Positions 7,179-14,800 are shown, counted from the first letter of the stretch. The stretch is DNA of 37,462 nucleotides from Rikenellaceae bacterium (GCA_900769885.1 CAAGIG010000065.1:1-37462), one strand, 5' to 3'. The notes: a model not told the origin generated them from the letters alone. Numbers and translations: made by a program.

Positions 7179-8549
7179 CTACAACAACGGAGTCATATAA
7201 AGAGGCAGGAACACAATGCCATTCTCAATCTTCACATCTTTATCATGCAGAACATAGGGTGTCGACAGGTCTTTTGCGTACTTCGCGATACATTTAGTCA
7301 GAGATGTCAGTGTATAGCGACTGCCTGACTTGACCTCAACCGGAGAAATATTATGCCTGCTCGTTGTAGTTGGCTTGGCTATAAGGAAATCTATTTCCAT
7401 CCTATCTTCTACGGATGTTCGTGAGTTATTGCTGAAGAAGAAAAGATTGTGTCCGGCAGCCTTCAGCATCTGAGCCACAATATTCTCGACCAACATTCCT
7501 TGATTAACTTCAAGTTTATCGAACATCAGTTTCCGATACAAATCCTCAGAAACAATACCTCGTTCATCAAATGCATGGCTTATCAAAAGTCCCGTGTCAT
7601 TCAGGTAACATTTTACAGTTGTCCTGTCCTCATTAAGTTTCAGTCCGATGCTCGGCTCGGTGGAATTATAGCAGCAGTTGACAACCCTTGCATCGCTGAG
7701 CCAAAAGAAAGCCTGCGAATAATCACGCATTCGGGCATCATCCCGCAACGCGGACAACCTGAATTTCTTTTCATGTTTCTGCAACTGGCCTGGTATCTCT
7801 TCGAATATCGCTGACACTTTGGTCTCTTGATTATCCGCATACTTTTTTATGTCGTTACGATAAAGTGCAAGGATATCCCTTTTAACCTCATCCACCTTCT
7901 CAAAATCTCGAGTCTCTACATATTTCTTTACCGCCTGTGGCATTCCACCGACAATCATATACTGACGGAAATAATCCATTGCTCTACGATGAAACGCACC
8001 CATCGGCTTCTTCTTTTCAAATTGGCTCTGAATATATGGCATCATCAACTCGTCCCCCATTGCCCATAAGAACTCTTCAAAATCCATCGGATACATCTGA
8101 ATAGGATGTTCCTCAGATGGAATCATTATGTCCTTTACATTCTTTTTTATGGAAATCAAGGAGCCTGTCTCGATATAATCATATCTATTATCCAAAACCA
8201 GATGCTTGATTGCTGAACGGGCACGAGGACAAAATTGAACCTCATCAAATATAATCAGAGAACGAGCCTCTTCACCACGACTTGGGCGAGGAACAAGTTT
8301 GCGTCTGTAATACAATTCAAGATTCTGAAAGAGTGTATCCAAGTCATCCAAGTAGAGATTGAAAAACTCCATCACCTGTGGACTCACCTTACTGAAGTCC
8401 ACAAGGATATATGAATCATATTCCTCTCGTCCGAACGCCTCAACTATATGGCTTTTACCAATTCGTCTTGCGCCCTCTATCAAAAGAGCAACTTCTCCTT
8501 TGCGTTCCTTCTTCCACTCAAGAAGGGTCTGATAAATCTTTCTTCTCAT
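7179..8549 (-). CDS. AAA ATPase with DUF4143 (AAA_14) of unknown target
   Basis: 456 residues. The Walker A motif GARRIGKS is at 26-33 and the Walker B motif LIIFDEVQ at 98-105, both in the AAA_14 style (usual form GPRQVGKT), with FSKVSPQVMEFF and IETGSLISI between sensor positions. The C-terminal DUF4143 part ends in EIDFLIAK and SPVEVKSGSRYTL, which resembles the D...ExK core of the PD-(D/E)xK fold. Members are common in Bacteroidota accessory regions; function is generally unknown, and a nuclease or nucleic acid role is only suggested by the fold. The start ATG at 8549 fits the first residue MRRKIYQTLLEW. Three phased repeats lie directly upstream and overlap its promoter, so it is probably regulated by a protein that binds them, perhaps itself. 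It stands alone in an island-like patch beside a tRNA. Confidence 0.85.
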   Translation of the reverse strand: MRRKIYQTLLEWKKERKGEVALLIEGARRIGKSHIVEAFGREEYDSYILVDFSKVSPQVMEFFNLYLDDLDTLFQNLELYYRRKLVPRPSRGEEARSLIIFDEVQFCPRARSAIKHLVLDNRYDYIETGSLISIKKNVKDIMIPSEEHPIQMYPMDFEEFLWAMGDELMMPYIQSQFEKKKPMGAFHRRAMDYFRQYMIVGGMPQAVKKYVETRDFEKVDEVKRDILALYRNDIKKYADNQETKVSAIFEEIPGQLQKHEKKFRLSALRDDARMRDYSQAFFWLSDARVVNCCYNSTEPSIGLKLNEDRTTVKCYLNDTGLLISHAFDERGIVSEDLYRKLMFDKLEVNQGMLVENIVAQMLKAAGHNLFFFSNNSRTSVEDRMEIDFLIAKPTTTSRHNISPVEVKSGSRYTLTSLTKCIAKYAKDLSTPYVLHDKDVKIENGIVFLPLYMTPLL

Positions 8550-8554
8550 AATTT

Positions 8555-8639
8555 CACCTTTTCAAGACTTAGCACCCACCCGTTTTTACACCTTTTCAAG
8601 ATTAACGAGTACTGCAAAATTACACCTTTTCAAGACTTA
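8555..8639 (-). repeat. Three direct repeats exactly 34 bp apart upstream of the ATPase gene
   Basis: CACCTTTTCAAGACTTA (8555-8571), CACCTTTTCAAGATTAA (8589-8605) and CACCTTTTCAAGACTTA (8623-8639). Start-to-start spacing is 34 and 34 bases. The spacers differ from each other, so the repeats look like binding sites and not a tandem duplication. The minus-strand core is CTTGAAAAGGTG. One copy lies next to the ATPase start codon and one fills the promoter spacer, an operator-like arrangement. Confidence 0.8.
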
Positions 8640-8644
8640 TCAAA
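8615..8644 (-). promoter_or_regulatory. Bacteroidota-type promoter of the DUF4143 ATPase gene
   Basis: On the minus strand TTTG (8644-8641) is followed after 18 bases by TAATTTTG (8622-8615), matching the -33/-7 consensus. The 18-base spacer is almost exactly one of the phased repeats (8623-8639). The start point would be near 8608, just before the middle repeat, so a bound factor would block RNA polymerase. Confidence 0.6.
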
Positions 8645-8703
8645 AATATTCAGGCAATTTTCTTTGATTTTAATCACAAACTTGCTGTTCCGGAATGTCT
8701 TGT

Positions 8704-8835
8704 TTATGTTTGTCCGCGAACAGAAACAACTACAGAGCAATGAAATACATTGAAATCGGTTGCCTTAACCTTCCTGTCCAGATGGACATACCTTCTTACA
8801 CCATTGATGATGATTGACACTTCTAGTTGAGACTG
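8704..8835 (-). pseudogene. Probable scrap of a tyrosine integrase (arm-binding domain)
   Basis: A minus-strand stretch encodes QSQLEVSIIINGVRRYVHLD followed by RKVKATDFN, then unrelated residues and a stop. The pattern xVxxxIINGxRxYVxLxRKVxxxDFN is the beta-hairpin arm-type DNA-binding domain at the N-terminus of Bacteroidota phage and transposon integrases. Everything downstream, including the SAM-like core and the catalytic R..HxxR..Y residues, is missing. It lies about 190 bases beyond the 3' end of tRNA-Ser, a usual integration position. The match is short, so the call is tentative. Confidence 0.5.
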
Positions 8836-8840
8836 ATAGT

Positions 8841-8999
8841 GAGGGATTGGGCTCGCCCTGCGGGCTGTGCATTCCCTCAGTACTCGCCGTAGGGCCCTTG
8901 CAGAATTATTGCAGCTTGTGTGCCGGTAGCACACAATGGCTGTTTTATATTTTTTTCCACGCTCGAGCAAGCTCGGCTGGGGGAAAAATAAAAACAGCC
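8841..8999. repeat. Cluster of palindromes between the integrase scrap and tRNA-Ser
   Basis: Three hairpins follow one another. GAGGGA (8841-8846) pairs with TCCCTC (8873-8878) and encloses GCCC-TGC-GGGC (8855-8865). TTGTGTGC (8916-8923) pairs perfectly with GCACACAA (8929-8936) around a 5-base loop. GGCTGTTTT (8938-8946) pairs with AAAACAGCC (8991-8999), with TTTTTTCC and GGAAAAA inside and CGAGC-AA-GCTCG in the loop. The region has no gene. It could be a REP-like or recombination-site remnant. Confidence 0.55.
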
Positions 9000-9019
9000 C
9001 AGCGCTTTGCGCTGAGCTG
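8985..9019 (-). terminator. Intrinsic terminator of tRNA-Ser
   Basis: Read on the minus strand, CAGCTCAGCGC-AAA-GCGCTGGGCTG forms a GC-rich stem with one mismatch, followed directly by TTTTTATTTTT. It begins 9 bases after the last base of the tRNA, the right place to end its transcript. Its 3' arm is shared with the long palindrome at 8938-8999. Confidence 0.75.
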
Positions 9020-9027
9020 CATTTCTG

Positions 9028-9112
9028 CGGAGAGAGAGGGATTCGAACCCCCGGACGCTTTCACGTCAACGGTTTTCAAGACCGCCGCATTCGACCACTC
9101 TGCCATCTCTCC
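9028..9112 (-). tRNA. tRNA-Ser (anticodon UGA)
   Basis: The minus strand folds as a class II tRNA: acceptor GGAGAGA with TCTCTCC, discriminator G, anticodon stem GCGGT/ACCGT with loop CTTGAAA giving anticodon TGA, a long variable arm (around GACGTGAAAGCGTC) and the T loop TTCGAAT. The length of 85 bases and the extra arm fit serine. CCA is not encoded. It reads UCA and wobble UCN codons. The gene has its own promoter (9138-9169) and terminator (8985-9019). Beyond its 3' end lies an integrase scrap, so it may have been an integration site. Confidence 0.95.
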
Positions 9113-9137
9113 AGTATTTCATCCCCGAAAGGGAACG

Positions 9138-9169
9138 CAAAAGTATGCATAAAAAAGTTTACATCCAAA
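9138..9169 (-). promoter_or_regulatory. Promoter of tRNA-Ser
   Basis: On the minus strand TTTG (9169-9166) and TACTTTTG (9145-9138) are separated by 20 bases, a good Bacteroidota promoter. It lies between the lspA stop (9181) and the tRNA (9112), so the tRNA can be transcribed independently of the ileS-lspA run. Confidence 0.65.
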
Positions 9170-9180
9170 TTTTTCGAGAA

Positions 9181-9834
9181 TTATTTTTCATTTTTCTCAA
9201 GTTTTTTGGATTCTGCCGAGAAAAACTTCCATTTGAAGAGGATTAAATAGAAAGCCCCTACTGTAATACAGGAGTCAGCTATATTAAATATAGGTCTGAA
9301 AAATATAAATTCCTCTCCCGGATTTATAGGGAACCACTCGGGAAGGGTTGTATTTATTATCGGGAAATAGAGCATATCCACCACTTTTCCCAACATCGCC
9401 TCGCCATAACCCTGTCCAAAAGGGACAAATTCAGCCACATTGCCCATTGTCGAAGGTTCAAAGATAAGTCCATAGAACAAGCAGTCGACAATATTACCAA
9501 GAGCCCCTATCATAATGGCTGTCAAACCGAAAAGGACTCCCAACGGAGTATTGTCACGTTTGAGAAGTGTCCTGATATAATAAAGCATTGCCCCAAACAG
9601 CACAACCCGGAAGGAAGTCAACAAGTACTTGCCGATGTTTCCTCCAAAAGCCATTCCGAATGCCATCCCCTCATTCTCTATAAAAAGTATCTGGAACCAC
9701 TCTCCAAATACTGGAATAGATTCACCTAAATGCATATTGGTCTTGACCAGGATTTTACTTACCTGATCAATGACCAATAACAATATTGCAAATACAGCGA
9801 GAATTATCTGTTTCTTACTGCGCGAAAGTGCCAT
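9181..9834 (-). CDS. lspA: Lipoprotein signal peptidase II (LspA)
   Basis: LspA is the inner membrane aspartyl protease that cuts signal peptides from prolipoproteins at the lipobox Cys. 217 residues, longer than the 160 to 170 of proteobacterial forms, as is usual in Bacteroidota. Four membrane segments are visible, starting IILAVFAILLLVIDQVSKI. The conserved blocks are ENEGMAFG, GNIVDCLFYG (first catalytic Asp) and FNIADSCI (second catalytic Asp). The insert of about 40 residues between the two catalytic blocks carries VAEFVPFGQGYG and a further amphipathic stretch. The start codon overlaps the dksA-like stop by one base (TAATG), so translation is coupled. It serves the surface lipoproteins encoded elsewhere in the window. 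Confidence 0.95.
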   Translation of the reverse strand: MALSRSKKQIILAVFAILLLVIDQVSKILVKTNMHLGESIPVFGEWFQILFIENEGMAFGMAFGGNIGKYLLTSFRVVLFGAMLYYIRTLLKRDNTPLGVLFGLTAIMIGALGNIVDCLFYGLIFEPSTMGNVAEFVPFGQGYGEAMLGKVVDMLYFPIINTTLPEWFPINPGEEFIFFRPIFNIADSCITVGAFYLILFKWKFFSAESKKLEKNEK

Positions 9835-10238
9835 TACTTCTGAGATAATTTAGCCTCTACACTCAAGGTTGCGTGAGGTACAAGTCTAAGGCGTTCCTTA
9901 GGGATAAGTTTACCTGTCTCACGGCATACTCCGTAAGTTTTATTCTCGATTCTCACCAAAGCAGCTTCCAAAGAATTGATAAATTTCAATTGTCTTTGTG
10001 CCAATTGGCCTGACTCCTCTTTAGTAAGAGCTGAAGCACCTTCTTCCATCACTTTGAATGTAGGTGATGTATCTTCAGTATCATTGCTACTACTATGAGT
10101 TATGGCAGCCTTCAATTGTTGATAATCGTCTCTCGCCTTCTCTAGTTTTTGTAAAATAATTTCTTTAAATTCTTGAAGTTCTTCGTCTGTGTAACGTACC
10201 TTTTCAAGATTTTCATTTTTGTTCTCAATGTTGTCCAT
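9834..10238 (-). CDS. DksA/TraR-family transcription regulator without its zinc cysteines
   Basis: 134 residues. The N-terminal two thirds is a long coiled coil (FKEIILQKLEKARDDYQQLK, then RQLKFINSLEAALVRIENKT), as in DksA proteins that enter the RNA polymerase secondary channel. The C-terminal zinc-finger-like part reads YGVCRETGKLIPKERLRLVP, then HATLSVEAK: of the usual four cysteines only the first remains, with Thr at the second position. The fold therefore cannot bind zinc in the normal way, as for cysteine-poor DksA relatives. Located between guaD and lspA and coupled to lspA, the common Bacteroidota order ileS-dksA-lspA with guaD inserted. Whether it acts with ppGpp cannot be told. Confidence 0.85.
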   Translation of the reverse strand: MDNIENKNENLEKVRYTDEELQEFKEIILQKLEKARDDYQQLKAAITHSSSNDTEDTSPTFKVMEEGASALTKEESGQLAQRQLKFINSLEAALVRIENKTYGVCRETGKLIPKERLRLVPHATLSVEAKLSQK

Positions 10239-10291
10239 AACCGCAAGTTTAACTTTTGTAAATTTAATAAAAAGTTTCGAGATGACAAAGC

Positions 10292-10771
10292 CTAGTAGTT
10301 AATCTTTTCGTTATTCTCACTCCACTTCACAAATGGGACTAAACCATCTTCTTTCATAATCTGCTCTAAACCAAGCCTTCTGGCTGAAATCGGCAATGAT
10401 AATTCCTTATAAATAAACTCATCATCAAATCCAACCTTCGCAGCATCATATCGGTCAGCAGCATAATAAATCTTGTCTATATGAGCCCAATACGCAGCTG
10501 AGAGACACATAGGACAAGGCTCGCAACTCGAATAAAGGATACATCCGCTCAAATCAAATGTTCCCAAAACCTTGCAAGCCTCTCTGATTGCATTCACCTC
10601 CGCGTGCGCAGTAGGATCGATATCTACCGTAACTTTATTGCTTTGCGCCGCAACTATCTCCCCATCCTTCACAATAACAGCTCCGAATGGTCCACCGGTG
10701 ACAGAACCTGCATTCTCAGCTGCAAGCTCTATCGCCCGACTCATAAAATAGTTGTGACCTTTTACCATCAT
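10292..10771 (-). CDS. guaD: Guanine deaminase-like nucleoside/base deaminase
   Basis: 159 residues, the length of the small bacterial GuaD that converts guanine to xanthine and ammonia for purine salvage. The cytidine-deaminase-fold zinc motifs are intact: AHAEVNAIR (His and catalytic Glu) and SCEPCPMC (two Cys). GGPFGAVIVKDGEIVA and DPTAHAEVNAIREACKVLGT, followed by FDDEFIYKEL, match Bacillus subtilis-type GuaD closely, and this favours GuaD over the tRNA adenosine deaminase TadA. The start is a double ATG at 10771, one base after the ileS stop, so it is translated from the ileS message. The job in this operon is not obvious; it is an insertion into the usual ileS-dksA order. Substrate is inferred from the family. 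Confidence 0.82.
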   Translation of the reverse strand: MMVKGHNYFMSRAIELAAENAGSVTGGPFGAVIVKDGEIVAAQSNKVTVDIDPTAHAEVNAIREACKVLGTFDLSGCILYSSCEPCPMCLSAAYWAHIDKIYYAADRYDAAKVGFDDEFIYKELSLPISARRLGLEQIMKEDGLVPFVKWSENNEKINY

Positions 10772-10772
10772 A

Positions 10773-13700
10773 TTATATTCTTTCCAATTTAATGGTTACT
10801 ACCTCGTCCCCAAGCCATTCAATTTCCTTGCCACCTTCCATAGAATCGACAAGTTTAATGTTCATTGCAAGGGTTTGAGATGCGATATATTCTCCGAATT
10901 TTGCAACAGAAGCAGCAATCTCATCTTTGGTAACAATCTCAATATTAATCTTGTCAGTCACCTCAAAGTTGCTATCCTTTCTAAGATTCTGAATTCTGTT
11001 GATAAGCTCTCTGGCAATACCCTCATTCTTCAATTCTTCGGTAATTGTAATATCCAGAGCAATAGTCAATTTACCCTCTGATGCAACCAACCAGCCCGGC
11101 ATATCTTCCGAAGTGATTTCATAATCCTCAGGCATCAATTCCACCACTCCTGAAGGGAGTTCCACCGAATAGTTTTGAGCAGCAACTCCAGTCTTTTCAA
11201 TCTCAGCAATCTGCTGTTGCGACATTTGTGCAAAGAATGAAGAAATTTCCTTCATCTGCTTGCCATAACGTTTTCCAAGAACACGGAAATTAGGTTTGAT
11301 CTTCTTGGTAATCAGACCTGTAGTATCTTTAATATACTCAACTTCCTTCACATTCACCTCGGTCAATACCAAAGATTTGATTCTGTCAAATCTCTCTTCA
11401 ATCTTAGGATCGATGACAGGAATAATCATTTTTGCCAAAGGCTGACGGACATTGATATTCACCTTTCTTCTTAGAGCCAATACCATAGAAGAACTTAGCT
11501 GGGCAATATCCATTCTCTCTTCCAATTCAGCATCAATACAAGAAGGATCAAATTCAGGCATTGAAACGATATGAACCGAAATTTCAGAATGTTTGCCTGA
11601 AACAGCATTCAAATCAAGGAACAATCTGTCCATAAAGAATGGAGCAATAGGTGCAGCCAGGATTGAAACTGTTTCCAACGCAGAATAAAGTGTCTGATAT
11701 GCAGCCAATTTATCCTGATCCATCGAACCACCCCAGAATCTCTTTCTGTTAAGACGGACATACCAGTTACTCAAATTATCACATACAAAGTCCTGAATCA
11801 AACGGCCTGCAGTGGTAATATCGTAATTTTCATAACATTCGGTAACCTTTCTTACCAAAGTGTTCAACAATGAAATCAACCATCTGTCAATTTCAGGACG
11901 CTCTGCCAAAGGAACTTCAGGAGCCTTAGCGTCAAACTTATCCACATTTGCATAAAGGGCAAAGAATGAATAAGTATTGTACAATGTTCCAAAGAATTTC
12001 CTGCGAACTTCGTCCACACTTGTAATATCAAATTTCAAGTTATCCCAAGGCTGAGCATTGGTAAGCATATACCATCTTAGAGCATCTGGACCATAATCAT
12101 CCAGCGCTTTGAAAGGATCGACTGCATTTCCAAGACGTTTACTCATCTTGTTGCCTTCCTTATCCAATACCAGACCATTTGAAATAACTCTCTTGAAAGC
12201 AATCTTGTCGCTGACCATTGTATTGATTGCGTGCAAAGTGAAGAACCAACCACGAGTCTGGTCCACACCCTCAGCAATAAAGTCTGCAGTATGACCAAAT
12301 TCGGGAGAATTCAAACCTTGTAGTCCAACCTGAGCATAAGGCATTGCACCCGAGTCAAACCATACGTCAATCAAATCACTCTCACGAACCAATTTCTGAC
12401 CATTATCTCCAACCAACACAATATCATCCACATAAGGTCTGTGCAAATCGATCTTATCATAATTTTCTGCAGAGAAATCACCGGGAACAAATCCGGCAGC
12501 TTTCATTGGATTCTCTGCCATAACACCTGCTTCTACAGCCTTTTCGATTTCTGCATAAAGTTCTGCAGTCGAACCGATACATTTCTCACAAGAACCATCT
12601 TCACTTCTCCAGATAGGAAGTGGTGTACCCCAATATCTGCTTCGCGAAAGGTTCCAGTCCTGAAGATTTTCCAACCATTTTCCAAAACGGCCGGTACCTG
12701 TAGATTCAGGTTTCCATTGAATAGTCTTATTTAATTCAATCATTCTCTGCTGAACAGCAGTAGAACGGATAAACCACGAATTCAAAGGATAATACAACAC
12801 AGGCTTGTCAGTTCTCCAGCAGTGAGGATAATTGTGGGTATGCTTTTCAATCTTGAAAGCCTTGTTCTCTTTCTTGAGCATCACACACAAATCTACATCC
12901 AAAGTAGTTGTATCTGCTGTAGCCTCAGGATCATACGCATTCTTCACATAACGGCCTGCAAACTCTTTATATAGCTCAACATTTACATTCTTTGCGACAA
13001 AATCTTCAGACAAATCTTCAATTCTGTACATTCTGCCGGTTCTGTCAACCTGCGCCTGCATTACACCTGCTGCATCCTCAACTCTCAAAGGAGGAACACC
13101 TGCAGCTTTTGCAACCTTGTCGTCATCAGCACCGAAAGTTGGAGCAATGTGAACAATACCTGTACCATCCTCAATTGTTACATAATCTCCAAGGATAACT
13201 CTGAAAGCACCTTCACCGGGATTGATCCAGGGAATCAACTGTTCATAAGAAATTCCTGCAAGTTCAGTTCCTTTAAATGAACCTTCAAGCACTTCAAAAG
13301 GAATTTTTGAACCAAAATGGGCATTGACAAGTTCTTTTGCAACAACATAAACTCCTGGTTGTTCAGTGTATGGATTCACAGAACGTACCATCACATAATC
13401 AAACTTAGGTCCAACACAAAGTGCTGTATTTGAAGGCAATGTCCAGGGAGTTGTGGTCCACGCAAGGAAATAAACAGGATCGCCACCCGCCATTTCAAAC
13501 AATTTTGCAGAAGCCTCATTCTTTACAACTGTAAACTGAACAACTGCTGTTGTATCCTTCACGTCCCTATAACATCCGGGCTGGTTCAACTCGTGAGAGC
13601 TCAAACCTGTACCCGCTGCAGGAGAATATGGCTGGATAGAATATCCTTTGTACAGATAACCTTTTTTATAGATATCTTTCAAAAGATACCAAAGGGTCTC

Positions 13701-14165
13701 AATATATCTGTTGTCATAAGTAATATATGGATTGTCGGTATCCACCCAATAACCGATTCTTTCGGTAAGATTTACCCACTCCGCAGTATATTTCATTACC
13801 TCTTTTCTACAAGTATTGTTATACTCGGCAACAGAGATTTTCTTTCCGATGTCATCCTTGGTTATACCCAACATTTTCTCCACACCAAGTTCCACAGGTA
13901 ATCCGTGTGTATCCCAACCCGCTTTTCTTTCTACAAGATAACCTTTTTGAGTTTTATAACGGCAAATCACATCCTTGATTGAACGGGCCATAACGTGGTG
14001 AATTCCAGGCATACCATTAGCTGAAGGAGGTCCCTCAAAGAAAATGAATTTAGGAGCACCTTCACGCATTTGCAACGATTTACGGAAAATATTGTTCTTT
14101 TTCCACGACTCCAATACCTCTGCCGAGATATTTACCAAGTCCAATCCTTTATACTCTTTAAACAT
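10773..14165 (-). CDS. ileS: Isoleucyl-tRNA synthetase with altered GIHH signature motif
   Basis: 1130 residues from the ATG at 14165; an upstream in-frame TTG adds three residues and is less likely. Charges tRNA-Ile in the cytoplasm. Visible parts: class I catalytic domain with FFEGPPSANGMPGIHHVMA (residues 42-60), editing domain with WTTTPWTLPSN, KMSKRLGN near residue 673, WFDSGAMPYAQ, and a long C-terminal anticodon-binding and helical region. It is of the longer, eukaryote-like IleRS type. The usual HIGH becomes GIHH, a swap reported to give mupirocin hyper-resistance in IleRS2 enzymes. It heads the run ileS-guaD-dksA-lspA. The likely -7 box TATCTTTG is at 14188-14195. Confidence 0.96.
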   Translation of the reverse strand: MFKEYKGLDLVNISAEVLESWKKNNIFRKSLQMREGAPKFIFFEGPPSANGMPGIHHVMARSIKDVICRYKTQKGYLVERKAGWDTHGLPVELGVEKMLGITKDDIGKKISVAEYNNTCRKEVMKYTAEWVNLTERIGYWVDTDNPYITYDNRYIETLWYLLKDIYKKGYLYKGYSIQPYSPAAGTGLSSHELNQPGCYRDVKDTTAVVQFTVVKNEASAKLFEMAGGDPVYFLAWTTTPWTLPSNTALCVGPKFDYVMVRSVNPYTEQPGVYVVAKELVNAHFGSKIPFEVLEGSFKGTELAGISYEQLIPWINPGEGAFRVILGDYVTIEDGTGIVHIAPTFGADDDKVAKAAGVPPLRVEDAAGVMQAQVDRTGRMYRIEDLSEDFVAKNVNVELYKEFAGRYVKNAYDPEATADTTTLDVDLCVMLKKENKAFKIEKHTHNYPHCWRTDKPVLYYPLNSWFIRSTAVQQRMIELNKTIQWKPESTGTGRFGKWLENLQDWNLSRSRYWGTPLPIWRSEDGSCEKCIGSTAELYAEIEKAVEAGVMAENPMKAAGFVPGDFSAENYDKIDLHRPYVDDIVLVGDNGQKLVRESDLIDVWFDSGAMPYAQVGLQGLNSPEFGHTADFIAEGVDQTRGWFFTLHAINTMVSDKIAFKRVISNGLVLDKEGNKMSKRLGNAVDPFKALDDYGPDALRWYMLTNAQPWDNLKFDITSVDEVRRKFFGTLYNTYSFFALYANVDKFDAKAPEVPLAERPEIDRWLISLLNTLVRKVTECYENYDITTAGRLIQDFVCDNLSNWYVRLNRKRFWGGSMDQDKLAAYQTLYSALETVSILAAPIAPFFMDRLFLDLNAVSGKHSEISVHIVSMPEFDPSCIDAELEERMDIAQLSSSMVLALRRKVNINVRQPLAKMIIPVIDPKIEERFDRIKSLVLTEVNVKEVEYIKDTTGLITKKIKPNFRVLGKRYGKQMKEISSFFAQMSQQQIAEIEKTGVAAQNYSVELPSGVVELMPEDYEITSEDMPGWLVASEGKLTIALDITITEELKNEGIARELINRIQNLRKDSNFEVTDKINIEIVTKDEIAASVAKFGEYIASQTLAMNIKLVDSMEGGKEIEWLGDEVVTIKLERI

Positions 14166-14187
14166 AATTCTCAAAATTTTTAACGGA

Positions 14188-14195
14188 CAAAGATA
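14188..14195 (-). promoter_or_regulatory. Likely -7 box of the ileS promoter
   Basis: The minus strand reads TATCTTTG, a perfect TAnnTTTG, 22 bases before the ATG at 14165. No convincing -33 TTG sits at the standard distance; the nearest candidate is TTTCG, so the promoter is only partly supported. It also lies in the short gap before the divergent cvpA gene. Confidence 0.45.
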
Positions 14196-14242
14196 AGGAA
14201 AATATCACAACGAAAGATATTTTTACTAATTTCGTACCCATT

Positions 14243-14737
14243 ATGACAGTAGTAGACATTATCATTATCGTATTGCTCATCCTTTCATTGTTTAAAGGAT
14301 TTAAGGACGGACTTGTAAGACAAGTCGGCGGAATTGCTGGAATCCTTATCGGAATTTTCTTGGCAGGAAGATTTTCCGCTCTGGTTTCCACTTGGTTACA
14401 TCAATTGATAAATGCTTCTGAGAATGTTGTCAAAGCCATTTCATTTGCACTTATCATTATTGCAGTATGCCTGTGTGTCACCCTTATTGGAAAAATCATC
14501 GAGAAGATTTTCACACTTGCGACCCTCGGTTGGGTAAACAGACTGCTGGGTGCTATTCTCTCTGTAGGAGGTACAGTTCTTTTGTTGGGAGCAATACTTT
14601 CAATGATTGAATATGTAAATCAAACCTGGTTTACTCTGATTCCTGAACAGACAATGAATGAATCACAAATTATCGGAATAATAAAAGATATATCCGAAAC
14701 TGTATTCCCTTATTTGAAAAAACTATTTCACGCATAA
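14243..14737 (+). CDS. cvpA: CvpA-family inner membrane protein
   Basis: 164 residues, the normal CvpA length, with four predicted membrane segments (TVVDIIIIVLLILSLF, GGIAGILIGIFLAGRF, AISFALIIIAVCLCVTLIG and LGAILSVGGTVLLLGAILSM). The first helix is followed by FKGFKDGLVRQVGGIAGI, the family signature. CvpA is named for colicin V production in E. coli but is a widespread envelope protein; its biochemical role is not settled. It is transcribed away from ileS and ends 23 bases before a strong terminator, so it is monocistronic. A peptide-export locus follows on the same strand, but the terminator separates them and the name should not be taken to link them. Confidence 0.88.
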   Translation: MTVVDIIIIVLLILSLFKGFKDGLVRQVGGIAGILIGIFLAGRFSALVSTWLHQLINASENVVKAISFALIIIAVCLCVTLIGKIIEKIFTLATLGWVNRLLGAILSVGGTVLLLGAILSMIEYVNQTWFTLIPEQTMNESQIIGIIKDISETVFPYLKKLFHA

Positions 14738-14759
14738 TTAAAATTTTCTGACTTAATAC

Positions 14760-14800
14760 GGGGACAATTCTCATTTTAGAGGGTTGTCCCCTATTTTTTT
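14760..14800 (+). terminator. Intrinsic terminator after cvpA
   Basis: GGGGACAA (14760-14767) pairs with TTGTCCCC (14784-14791), and the loop can add a CTC/GAG pairing. It is followed by TATTTTTTT. This is a textbook plus-strand terminator that isolates cvpA from the peptide-export locus starting at 14873. Confidence 0.9.

Noticed and set aside
8555..8639. Short CRISPR array
   Set aside because: Only three copies of 17 bases with 17-base spacers, directly on a promoter, and no cas genes in the window; better explained as operator sites.
8704..8970. Intact 88-residue gene
   Set aside because: Only the last part has a recognisable integrase-like pattern; the first 45 residues are translated palindromes.
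8936..9250. Plus-strand reading frames across the tRNA region
   Set aside because: They run through tRNA-Ser, its terminator and the end of lspA on the opposite strand, so they are not genes.
14166..14174. TTG start of ileS three codons upstream
   Set aside because: The ATG at 14165 gives the usual MFKEYKG start and is the better codon.
14243..14737. cvpA as part of the bacteriocin-like locus because of its name
   Set aside because: A strong terminator at 14760-14800 separates it, and CvpA proteins are widespread housekeeping membrane proteins.
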